Source: Erythrobacter dokdonensis DSW-74 (GTDB taxonomy: Bacteria > Pseudomonadota > Alphaproteobacteria > Sphingomonadales > Sphingomonadaceae). From it: a DNA stretch of 64,000 nucleotides. The DNA lies in NCBI RefSeq assembly GCF_001677335.1, contig NZ_LZYB01000001.1, positions 620,001-684,000 on the forward strand, in the 5' to 3' direction. The notes beneath the pieces were generated by a model. That model saw only the letters and a program-made list of their open reading frames with translations. It was not told the DNA's origin and did not search any database. Below, in pieces: positions 26,128-33,807 of the stretch (position 1 is the stretch's first letter; the number at the start of each line of letters is the position of its first letter). Position numbers and translations under genes: made by a program.

Positions 26128-26661
26128 ATGATTAGAAAACTCGCTTTGTGCGCCGCCGCTGGATTTGCCGCGGTCGGCTTAGCCACCACCGCCGCCGCCG
26201 AATTGCCGGTGGGTGAAAAGGCCCCCGGTTTCACCACCCGCGCCGCGTTGGCGGGCAAGGAATTCGGCTTCTCCCTTGCCGCCGCTCTCGCGAAGGGCCC
26301 GGTGGTGCTTTATTTCTACCCCAAGGCCTTCACCAGCGGCTGTACGCTTGAAGCCAACGCCTTTGCCGAGGCCATGCCCCAGTTCAAGGCGGTGGGCGCA
26401 AGCGTTATCGGCATGTCGAACGACGACATCGAGACCCTCAAGCGTTTCAGCCGCGAGGAATGCCGTGATGCGTTTCCGGTCGGCGTGGCCGGCCCTGCGG
26501 TGATCAAGGGTTATGATGTCGCGCTCGGCAATTCCGGGCTGACCAGCCGGACCTCCTACGTCATCGCCCCCGACGGCCGGGTCGTTGCAGTGCATTCCAA
26601 CAGCGACTATCGCGGTCATGTCGAAAAGACGCTCGCTGCAGTGCGCGCGCTCAAGAAGTAG
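26128..26661 (+). CDS. Exported peroxiredoxin (AhpC/TSA, BCP-like)
   Basis: A 177-residue thioredoxin-fold peroxidase with an N-terminal signal peptide (KLALCAAAGFAAVGLATTAAA). The active site is YFYPKAFTSGCTLEANAF with the peroxidatic Cys, similar to the PxxxT/SxxC of bacterioferritin comigratory proteins. A second Cys in REECRDAF may resolve it. It probably reduces peroxides in the periplasm, unlike the usual cytoplasmic BCP. ATG 26128 has CGAAGG 10 nt upstream; a GTG at 26122 would add two residues. Stands alone between PBP1A and prfB. Confidence 0.85.
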   Translation: MIRKLALCAAAGFAAVGLATTAAAELPVGEKAPGFTTRAALAGKEFGFSLAAALAKGPVVLYFYPKAFTSGCTLEANAFAEAMPQFKAVGASVIGMSNDDIETLKRFSREECRDAFPVGVAGPAVIKGYDVALGNSGLTSRTSYVIAPDGRVVAVHSNSDYRGHVEKTLAAVRALKK

Positions 26662-26746
26662 GCGGACAAGCACAGGCCCGGCCGCTTTACAATCGCGCTG
26701 CCCGCGTTAATCGGACCCGGTTTTCGCCTATCTTGAAGGAATACCC

Positions 26747-27874
26747 ATGCGGGCCGAGGCCCAGGCTTACATCAACCGCATCGAGGCAGCACTGGCGCTG
26801 GTGCGCCAGTCGCTCGACTGGGAGCGTGCACTGCGTCGGCTCGACGAACTTAACGCGCGCGTCCAGGATCCGACCCTGTGGGACAATCCCAAGCAGGCGC
26901 AGGCGATAAGCCGCGAGCAGAAGACGCTCGAAACGGCGGTGAACACGGTCAACGAAATCTCGGCGGAGATGCGCGACGCGGTCGAGTTCATCGAGATGGG
27001 CGAGGCCGAGGGCGAGGATTCGATCGTCGAGGACGGTCTGACCACGCTTGCCTCGCTTGCGGACCGTGCCGATGCCGACAAGGTGCAGGCGCTGCTTTCG
27101 GGTGAGGCCGACGGCAATGATACCTATATCGAAATCCATGCCGGAGCGGGCGGGACCGAGAGTCAGGACTGGGCCGAGATGCTGTTGCGCATGTACGCCC
27201 GCTGGGCCGAGCGGCGCGGTTTCAAGGTTGAGACCGTGGAATACCAGGCGGGCGAGCAGGCCGGGATCAAGTCGGCCACCCTACTGATCAAGGGCGACAA
27301 TGCCTATGGCTATGCCAAGACCGAAAGCGGCGTCCACCGCCTCGTGCGCATCAGCCCCTATGACAGCTCGGCCCGTCGCCATACGAGCTTTTCAAGCGTG
27401 TGGGTCTATCCGGTGATCGACGATTCGTTCGAGATCGAAATCAACCCGGCCGACCTGAAGATCGACACCTATCGTGCCTCTGGCGCGGGCGGCCAGCACG
27501 TGAACACGACCGATTCTGCGGTGCGCATAACCCACCAGCCATCCGGCATTGTCGTTGCCAGCCAGCAGGACCGCAGCCAGCACAAGAACCGCGAAATCGC
27601 GATGAACATGCTGAAGGCGCGGCTTTACGAGGCGGAAATGCGCGCTCGCGAGGAAGCCGCCAGCGCCGAGCATTCGGCCAAGAGCGATATCGGCTGGGGC
27701 CACCAGATCCGCTCCTACGTCTTGCAGCCCTACCAGATGGTCAAGGACCTGCGCACCGGTGTCGTCTCTACCTCGCCCGATAGCGTGCTCGACGGGGCGA
27801 TCGATCCGTTCATATCGGCGGCATTGGCGCAGCGGGTAACGGGCGAGACGGTCGAGATCGAGGACGTCGAATAG
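26747..27874 (+). CDS. prfB: Peptide chain release factor 2, no programmed frameshift
   Basis: A 375-residue class I release factor that ends translation at UGA and UAA. The GGQ catalytic tripeptide is G248-G249-Q250 in SGAGGQHVNTTDSAV, and KSDIGWGHQIRSYVL is the RF2 C-terminal signature. At the codon-recognition loop the usual SPF reads S203-P204-Y205. The in-frame UGA frameshift signal found in many bacterial prfB genes is absent: the equivalent place reads TCG CTC GAC TGG at 26810-26821, so one continuous frame encodes the whole protein. AAGGA lies 6 nt before ATG 26747. Confidence 0.95.
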   Translation: MRAEAQAYINRIEAALALVRQSLDWERALRRLDELNARVQDPTLWDNPKQAQAISREQKTLETAVNTVNEISAEMRDAVEFIEMGEAEGEDSIVEDGLTTLASLADRADADKVQALLSGEADGNDTYIEIHAGAGGTESQDWAEMLLRMYARWAERRGFKVETVEYQAGEQAGIKSATLLIKGDNAYGYAKTESGVHRLVRISPYDSSARRHTSFSSVWVYPVIDDSFEIEINPADLKIDTYRASGAGGQHVNTTDSAVRITHQPSGIVVASQQDRSQHKNREIAMNMLKARLYEAEMRAREEAASAEHSAKSDIGWGHQIRSYVLQPYQMVKDLRTGVVSTSPDSVLDGAIDPFISAALAQRVTGETVEIEDVE

Positions 27875-27876
27875 GG

Positions 27877-28608
27877 ATGGGCGGACGGTACTGGCAGGCC
27901 GCAGCGATACTGGTGGCGGGCGCACTCGCGCTTTCCGGCTGCGACCAGATACTGCCGGTCGCAGCGGATCGAGGCGATGGCGAAATCGTATTTCCCAAGC
28001 CCGATCGTCCGGTGGCGAAGGTCGTCTCCAACCAGTTCGCGAACGAAGACGCGCGCGATGAACGCAACGAGGCGCAGGTGGTTATGGACCTCGCCGATAT
28101 CCGCCCCGGCATGACTGTTGCCGATATCGGGGCAGGGGAGGGCTATTACACCGTGCGCCTTGCCGAGCGGGTCGGAGAGGACGGGCGCGTCCTAGCACAG
28201 GATATTGACTGGGAGGCGCTTGAGCGGCTTGGTCGCCGTGTAGAGCGCGAACGGCTCGAAAATATCTCGATCAAGCCGGGCGAGGCGGACGATCCGCAGC
28301 TGCCACCCGACAGTTTCGACCGCATCTTCCTGGTGCATATGTATCACGAGGTGACCGAGCCTTACGCTTTCCTGTGGCGGATGTGGCCCGCGCTCAATGC
28401 CGACGGGCAGATCATCGTGGTCGAGAGCGACAGTCCTGTGGGGCGGCACGGACTACCGCACACCTTGCTGTTCTGCGAGTTTGAGGCTGTGGGCTACGTT
28501 CTGGTCGAATATCTCGAGCGGCCTGACATCAAGGGCTATTTCGCACGCTTTCAACGCGGTGAGCAGCGCACCGAACCCGAGGCCATCAGGCCCTGCAATC
28601 TGGGCTAG
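27877..28608 (+). CDS. Lipoprotein-like class I SAM methyltransferase
   Basis: A 243-residue protein combining an N-terminal lipoprotein-type signal (AAAILVAGALALSGC, lipobox Cys at about 24) with a methyltransferase fold. Motif I is VADIGAGEGYYTVRLAERV, the acidic residue is in LAQDIDWEAL, motif IV is DRIFLVHMYHEV and the post-motif is PALNADGQIIVVE. If exported it would lie where SAM is not expected, so it may instead be an inner-membrane-anchored cytoplasmic protein or have lost activity. It begins 2 nt after prfB and may share its transcript. Substrate unknown. Confidence 0.78.
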   Translation: MGGRYWQAAAILVAGALALSGCDQILPVAADRGDGEIVFPKPDRPVAKVVSNQFANEDARDERNEAQVVMDLADIRPGMTVADIGAGEGYYTVRLAERVGEDGRVLAQDIDWEALERLGRRVERERLENISIKPGEADDPQLPPDSFDRIFLVHMYHEVTEPYAFLWRMWPALNADGQIIVVESDSPVGRHGLPHTLLFCEFEAVGYVLVEYLERPDIKGYFARFQRGEQRTEPEAIRPCNLG

Positions 28609-28702
28609 GGGCAAGTTAGCGTCGGAGATTGCGGGTTGCGCCGCGCGGCACTATGTCACCTTCACGTAAAGCGTGTCAGCAGGGCACGAAGGGGAGTTTT
28701 CA

Positions 28703-30106
28703 TTGTTCAAGGGATTGAGCCCGATCGTCTATGGCGGGCGCGAGGTTTGGCCGCTGGTCGAGGGCGGCAAGGGAGTTTCGGCGACCAATCATGCAAGTTC
28801 CGGCGCCTGGGCGGCGGCGGGCGGTATCGGCACGGTCAGCGCGGTCAATGCCGACAGCTATGACGAGGATGGCAACCCCATTCCGCAGGTCTATCACGGC
28901 CGTACCCGCGAGGAGCGCCACCAGGAACTTATCCGCTACGCCATCGACGGCGCGACCACGCAGGTGAAGAAGGCCTACGAGATCGCGGGCGGCAAGGGCG
29001 CTATCAACATCAACGTGCTGTGGGAGATGGGCGGGGCGCAGGCCGTGCTCGAAGGCGTGCTGGAACGCACCCGCGGCATGGTGACCGGCGTTACCTGCGG
29101 GGCGGGGATGCCCTACAAGCTGGCCGAGATCGCGGCGCGCTTCAACGTCAACTACCTGCCCATCATCAGCTCCGCGCGCGCCTTCCGCGCGCTTTGGAAG
29201 CGCAGCTATCACAAAGTGTCGGAACTGATGGCGGCAGTGGTCTATGAAGACCCGTGGCTGGCGGGCGGGCACAACGGCCTTTCCAACGCTGAAGACCCGA
29301 CCAAGCCGGAAGACCCCTATCCGCGCGTCAAGGCGCTGCGCGACACCATGCGTGCCGAGGGTGTTGCGGATTCCGTCCCGATCGTGATGGCGGGCGGGGT
29401 ATGGTACCTGCGCGAGTGGGAGAACTGGATCGACAATCCCGAACTCGGCACGATCGCCTTCCAGTTCGGCACGCGTCCACTGCTGACGCGCGAAAGCCCG
29501 ATCCCGCAGATCTGGAAAGACATGCTGCGCACAGTCGAACCGGGCGACGTGCTCCTTCACAAGTTCTCACCCACCGGGTTCTATTCGAGCGCGGTCAAGA
29601 CCCCTTTCCTTTATGACCTGATGCACCGCTCCGAGCGCCAAATCCCGTTCTTCAAGCGCGGCGAGGAAGAAGTTACGGTGCAATTGGGCGAGGAGGGCAA
29701 GGCACGCAGCTTCTGGGTCAAGCCCGAAGACAAGGCGCGTGCCGAAATGTGGATGCGCGCCGGCCATACCGAGCCGCTCAAGACTCCCGATGGCACGATT
29801 ATCTTCGTGACGCCGGAAGCGCGCGACACGATCCGCGAAGATCAGCAGGCCTGCATGGGCTGCCTGTCGCATTGCGGGTTCTCAAGCTGGAAGGATCACG
29901 ACGATTTCACCACTGGGCGTCTGGCCGACCCGCGCAGCTTCTGCATCCAGAAGACCCTGCAGGACATTGCCCACGGCGATGATCCCGACAACAACCTCGC
30001 CTTCGCGGGCCACGCGGCCTACCGCTTCAAGACCGATCCGTTCTATTCTAACGGTTACACGCCGAGCGTGGGCGAACTGGTCGAGCGGATTTTGACGGGC
30101 GATTGA
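28703..30106 (+). CDS. NAD(P)H-dependent flavin oxidoreductase, nitronate monooxygenase/YrpB family
   Basis: A 467-residue TIM-barrel flavoprotein of the 2-nitropropane dioxygenase/nitronate monooxygenase family. Recognisable parts are KGLSPIVYGG at the start, VTGVTCGAGMPY, the FMN-phosphate region PIVMAGGVWYL and FQFGTRPLLT. The C-terminus has an extra cysteine group: Cys384-x2-Cys387-x3-Cys391 and Cys414, which could hold an Fe-S cluster or zinc. TTG 28703 is favoured because GGGGAG lies 6 nt upstream; a GTG at 28673 would add ten residues with no ribosome-binding site. Physiological substrate unknown. Confidence 0.82.
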   Translation: MFKGLSPIVYGGREVWPLVEGGKGVSATNHASSGAWAAAGGIGTVSAVNADSYDEDGNPIPQVYHGRTREERHQELIRYAIDGATTQVKKAYEIAGGKGAININVLWEMGGAQAVLEGVLERTRGMVTGVTCGAGMPYKLAEIAARFNVNYLPIISSARAFRALWKRSYHKVSELMAAVVYEDPWLAGGHNGLSNAEDPTKPEDPYPRVKALRDTMRAEGVADSVPIVMAGGVWYLREWENWIDNPELGTIAFQFGTRPLLTRESPIPQIWKDMLRTVEPGDVLLHKFSPTGFYSSAVKTPFLYDLMHRSERQIPFFKRGEEEVTVQLGEEGKARSFWVKPEDKARAEMWMRAGHTEPLKTPDGTIIFVTPEARDTIREDQQACMGCLSHCGFSSWKDHDDFTTGRLADPRSFCIQKTLQDIAHGDDPDNNLAFAGHAAYRFKTDPFYSNGYTPSVGELVERILTGD

Positions 30107-30122
30107 GGGACGACGCGGGGCA

Positions 30123-30827
30123 ATGGAAGATACCGCGCCACCGCCCCTGTCGCTCTGGTTGCGTGAACTGCCGCATACATTGCCGATCATCTTCAGCCCG
30201 CTTCGGCGGGCCGAAGAGGTGAACCCAGCGCCGCACGGGCAGGGCCAACCCGTTCTCGTGCTGCCCGGCATCCTGTCGAGCGACAAGTCCACATCGCTCC
30301 TGCGCCGCTCGCTCGATGCCGCGGGCTATCGTGCCTATTCATCCGATCTCGGTTTCATCACCGGAATCAGCCCCCGCAGCCTCGCCATGGCAGAGCGCCG
30401 CCTGCTGGATCTCTACTCCAGGGAAGGGCGCAAACTGGTGCTGCTGGGCTGGAGTCTGGGCGGTATCTACGCCCGCGTTCTTGCCCAGCGGTATCCCGAT
30501 GCCGTCGCGCTGGTGATGACACTCGGAACGCCGTTTTCGGGCGACCGGCGAGCGAACAATGCCTGGCGGGTCTACGAGGCGATCAATGATCACGCCGTCG
30601 ACGCGCCGCCACTACCTGATGATCCATCTCGCAAGCCCCCGGTTCGGACGGTCGCGCTCTGGTCGCGCAAGGACGGCGTCATTTCCCCTGCAGGCGCACG
30701 CGGACAACCGCAGGAACGCGACGCGGAGATCGAAGTGCCATTCCGCCATTTCGAGATGGGATCGGGCAGGGCGGCGATCGCCCGGATTATCACGGAACTC
30801 GGAAGCCAGCTGGCGGCCGGGTCCTAA
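30123..30827 (+). CDS. Alpha/beta hydrolase
   Basis: A 234-residue alpha/beta-hydrolase fold protein. The nucleophile elbow is LLGWSLGGIYAR (Ser), the acid is probably the Asp in LWSRKDGVISP, and the His is in VPFRHFEMG. The opening VLVLPGILSSDKST supplies the oxyanion loop. It resembles lipase/esterase-like proteins, but the substrate is not predictable. It starts 16 nt after the flavoenzyme and may be in its operon. It ends in an overlapping stop (CTAA, 30824-30827) with the convergent dehydrogenase. Confidence 0.82.
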   Translation: MEDTAPPPLSLWLRELPHTLPIIFSPLRRAEEVNPAPHGQGQPVLVLPGILSSDKSTSLLRRSLDAAGYRAYSSDLGFITGISPRSLAMAERRLLDLYSREGRKLVLLGWSLGGIYARVLAQRYPDAVALVMTLGTPFSGDRRANNAWRVYEAINDHAVDAPPLPDDPSRKPPVRTVALWSRKDGVISPAGARGQPQERDAEIEVPFRHFEMGSGRAAIARIITELGSQLAAGS

Positions 30828-31831
30828 CCCCGCACCAGCGCCGTCAGCACCTGATCGGGCGGGCGGTGGCCGTCGGCCCACATGCGGATATTGGCGATCA
30901 CCTTGTGGCCCGAATCCTCGCGGCCCTCGGTGGTCGCGCTTCCGATGTGGGGCAGGGTCATGACATTAGGATGGTCGATCAACCGGCGGTCCACGTTGGG
31001 CTCGTCCGGATAGACGTCGAGCCCCGCGCCCGCGAGATGCCCGGATTGCAGCGCGGCGATGAGCGCTTCCTGATCGATCAACTCGCCGCGCGCGGTGTTG
31101 ATGATGCAGGCGCCCTTCTTCATCAGCGCGATCCGCTGCACGTCGATCAGTCCGCGGGTTTCATCGGAAAGCGGGCAGTGCAGGGAGAGAATGTCGGCCT
31201 CGCCCATCAGCGCATCGACGTCGGCCACGTAACGCGCACCCAGCATCCGCTCGAGCGCCTCGGGCAGGGGCTTGCGGTTGTAATAGGCGATCTCCAGCCC
31301 GAAGGCGCGCGCGCGGTGGGCGACGGCTTGCCCGATGCGCCCCATGCCGATGATGCCGAGCACCTTGCCCGCCAGCTTGCGCCCGAGCAGGCCCGACGGC
31401 GTCCACCCCGTCCACTCGCCGCGCCGCACCAGCCCGGTGCCTTCGCGAATCCGGCGCGGCACGCCGATGATCATCGCCATGGCGAGATCGGCCGTGTCGT
31501 CGGTGAAGACGCCGGGCGTGTTGGTGACGATGATTTTTCGCGCAGCGGCGGCGGCAAGGTCGATATGCTCGGTGCCTGCGCCGAAATTGGCGATCAGGCC
31601 CAGCCGCTCGCCCGCCCCGGCGATCAGATCGGCGTCGATCCGGTCGGTCACGGTCGGCACCAGCACGTCGCAATCCTGCATCGCCGCGGCGAGATGGTCG
31701 CGGGTCAGCGGCACGTCCGCCTCGTTCAGCACCACGTCGAACAATTCGCGCATCCGCGCCTCCACCTCGGGCACCAGATGGCGGGTGACGATGACGCGGG
31801 GACGTTCAAGCGGGGGTCGGCTGTCGGACAT
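30824..31831 (-). CDS. D-isomer-specific 2-hydroxyacid dehydrogenase (glyoxylate/hydroxypyruvate reductase-like)
   Basis: A 335-residue NAD(P)-dependent 2-hydroxyacid dehydrogenase. The Rossmann motif is LGIIGMGRIGQAVAHRARAFG. The catalytic set is Arg in NTARGELID, Glu in LDVYPDEPNV and His in LPHIGSATTEGRE. NFGAGTEHIDLAAA near residue 78 is typical of the glyoxylate reductase/glycerate dehydrogenase group. It reduces a 2-oxoacid to a D-2-hydroxyacid; the exact substrate is uncertain. Convergent with the hydrolase and divergent from the SH3 protein. Confidence 0.88.
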   Translation of the reverse strand: MSDSRPPLERPRVIVTRHLVPEVEARMRELFDVVLNEADVPLTRDHLAAAMQDCDVLVPTVTDRIDADLIAGAGERLGLIANFGAGTEHIDLAAAAARKIIVTNTPGVFTDDTADLAMAMIIGVPRRIREGTGLVRRGEWTGWTPSGLLGRKLAGKVLGIIGMGRIGQAVAHRARAFGLEIAYYNRKPLPEALERMLGARYVADVDALMGEADILSLHCPLSDETRGLIDVQRIALMKKGACIINTARGELIDQEALIAALQSGHLAGAGLDVYPDEPNVDRRLIDHPNVMTLPHIGSATTEGREDSGHKVIANIRMWADGHRPPDQVLTALVRG

Positions 31832-31926
31832 GGCCTTCGGCTAATGCCACAGCCCCCACGCGGTCAAGGCGTGATGCGGCAAGTCTGCTTGAAACGGGTG
31901 CACGAGAGCGGCTATCGCATCGGGCG

Positions 31927-32424
31927 ATGATGGGATTCCGCGTTTTTGCCGTGTTTGGCCTGTGTCTGCTGCTGGCGGTCACGATTGTCTGCGATCCGGC
32001 CCATGCCCAGGACCGCGAGGTGCCCTACTGGGCGAGCCTGCGCTATGACGAGGTGCGCATGCGCGTCGGCCCGAGCGAGGAATATCCGATCGAATGGGTT
32101 TACAGGCGCAAGGGCCTGCCGGTGAAGGTGGTGCGGGTGCGCGAAGGCTGGCGCTTCGTCGAGGATCCCGAAGGGGCGCAGGGCTGGATCGCCCGCAGCC
32201 AGCTCGATCCCGAGCGCGGCGCACTTGTCACGGGCGAGGGGCTTGCCGATCTGCGCGCCGAACCGGCCGCGGCGTCCACGCTGCGCTGGCGCGCCGAGCC
32301 CGGCGTCGTCGGGAAGCTCAAGGGCTGCCGTGACAGTTGGTGCGAGCTCGATATCGGTGGACGCACCGGTTGGATCGCGCGCGAGCGCCTGTGGGGCGAA
32401 GAGGACTTGCCGGGCGACGAATAG
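31927..32424 (+). CDS. Exported SH3 domain-containing protein
   Basis: A 165-residue protein with a signal peptide (VFGLCLLLAVTIVCDPAHA) and two bacterial SH3-like repeats. The first runs about 38-100 (SLRYDEVRMRVGPSEEYP ... GAQGWIARSQL), the second about 105-155 (GLADLRAEPAAASTLR ... GRTGWIARERL). This pattern is the SH3_4/SH3b type found in periplasmic proteins thought to contact peptidoglycan. Specific function unknown. Two adjacent ATGs (31927 and 31930) could start it and no good ribosome-binding site is seen. Confidence 0.82.
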   Translation: MMGFRVFAVFGLCLLLAVTIVCDPAHAQDREVPYWASLRYDEVRMRVGPSEEYPIEWVYRRKGLPVKVVRVREGWRFVEDPEGAQGWIARSQLDPERGALVTGEGLADLRAEPAAASTLRWRAEPGVVGKLKGCRDSWCELDIGGRTGWIARERLWGEEDLPGDE

Positions 32425-32444
32425 CGCCGCCCGGCCTGGCGCTG

Positions 32445-33641
32445 TCAGACCAGTTCGACAGCGACCGCGGTGGCTTCTCCGCCGCCGATGCACAGCGAGG
32501 CGACACCGCGCTTCTTGCCTTGCGTCCTGAGCGCATTGAGCAGCGTGACGATGATCCGTGCGCCGCTGGCGCCGATCGGGTGGCCGAGAGCAGTGCCGCC
32601 GCCGTTGACGTTGATCTTGTCGTGCGGGATGCCGAGGTCGCGCATCGCGAACATCGCGACACAGGCGAACGCCTCGTTGACTTCGAACAGGTCGACATCC
32701 TCGACGCTCCAGCCCGCGCGCGAAAGCACCTTCTCGATCGCTGGGATTGGCGCAGTGGTGAACTTGGCAGGCGCGTGGGCATGGGCGGCGGTGGCGACAA
32801 CGCGGGCGACGGGGGCAAGGCCCCTGTCCTTGGCCACGCTCTCGCGCGTCAGAACCAGCGCGGCAGCGCCGTCGGAAATCGAGCTGGACGTCGCCGCGGT
32901 GATCGTGCCGTCCTTGGCGAAGGCGGGGCGCAATTGCGGGATCTTGTCGGGGCGGCCCTTGGACGGTGCCTCGTCGTGCTCGACCACCACGTCACCCGCG
33001 CGGGTCGACACGGTCACCGGCACGACCTCGCCCGCAAAGGCTCCGGTTTCGATTGCCTTGCTCGCGCGTGCCAGCGATTCGATGGCGTAGGCGTCCATCT
33101 CCTCGCGGGTCATCTGGTATTCGTTGGCGGTTTCCTGTGCGAAGGTGCCCATCGCGCGGCCCGGTTCGTAGGCATCTTCGAGCCCGTCGAGGAACATGTG
33201 GTCATAGGCCGTGTCATGCCCCAGCCGCGCGCCCGAACGGTGCTTCTTGAGCAGGTAGGGGGCATTGGTCATGCTCTCCATCCCGCCAGCAACGACCACG
33301 TCGATGGTGCCGCTGGCAAGGGCTTCTGCGCCCATGATGACGGTCTGCATGCCGCTGCCGCAGACCTTGTTGACCGTGGTTGCCTCGACGCTAAGCGGCA
33401 GGCCGGCCTTGATCGCGGCCTGGCGTGCCGGTGCTTGGCCGAGACCTGCGGGCAGGACGCAGCCGATATAGGCGCGGTCGATATCCTCGCCCGCCACGCC
33501 CGCGCGCTCGACCGCGGCCTTGACCGCCACAGCACCAAGATCGGTTGCGGCGACGTCGGCAAGGGCGCCCTGCATGGCGCCCATCGGGGTGCGGGCGTAG
33601 GAAAGGATCACGATCGGATCAGCGGGGGAAAGTTGGGTCAT
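32445..33641 (-). CDS. Acetyl-CoA C-acetyltransferase (thiolase)
   Basis: A 398-residue thiolase. The acyl-accepting Cys94 is in NKVCGSGMQT, the His site in GGGTALGHPIGASGAR and the second Cys in ASLCIGGGEATAVAVE. It condenses two acetyl-CoA to acetoacetyl-CoA or runs in reverse in fatty-acid and ketone breakdown, and has the length of AtoB/PhaA enzymes. GAGGGA lies 9 nt before the ATG, and a TATAAT hexamer on this strand lies about 70 nt upstream. Divergent from an aldehyde dehydrogenase. Confidence 0.93.
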   Translation of the reverse strand: MTQLSPADPIVILSYARTPMGAMQGALADVAATDLGAVAVKAAVERAGVAGEDIDRAYIGCVLPAGLGQAPARQAAIKAGLPLSVEATTVNKVCGSGMQTVIMGAEALASGTIDVVVAGGMESMTNAPYLLKKHRSGARLGHDTAYDHMFLDGLEDAYEPGRAMGTFAQETANEYQMTREEMDAYAIESLARASKAIETGAFAGEVVPVTVSTRAGDVVVEHDEAPSKGRPDKIPQLRPAFAKDGTITAATSSSISDGAAALVLTRESVAKDRGLAPVARVVATAAHAHAPAKFTTAPIPAIEKVLSRAGWSVEDVDLFEVNEAFACVAMFAMRDLGIPHDKINVNGGGTALGHPIGASGARIIVTLLNALRTQGKKRGVASLCIGGGEATAVAVELV

Positions 33642-33710
33642 GACTGGTCGTCCCTCGATAGGATGTGGTCAGGTTGGGGGCGGCTCTAATGCTGCATTGC
33701 GACAATGGCA

Positions 33711-33716
33711 ATTATA
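33711..33716 (-). promoter_or_regulatory. Putative -10 box for the thiolase gene
   Basis: The minus strand reads a perfect TATAAT here, which would give a leader of roughly 60 nt to the thiolase ATG at 33641. The best -35 candidate, CTGACA (33743-33738), is 21 nt away, longer than usual, so this is only a candidate. Confidence 0.3.
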
Positions 33717-33807
33717 CCTTCGCTGCGCCAAGATGCTTGTCAGACCGCTGGCTTTCCGCAAGAACAGGTCGCAAATTAAAACGCATATGTCCGAACGGGA
33801 GAACGAC

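Noticed and set aside
31832-31926. TTGAAA at 31889 as promoter of the SH3 protein
   Set aside because: The only spaced -10 candidate (TATCGC) is poor and would place the transcript start at the start codon.
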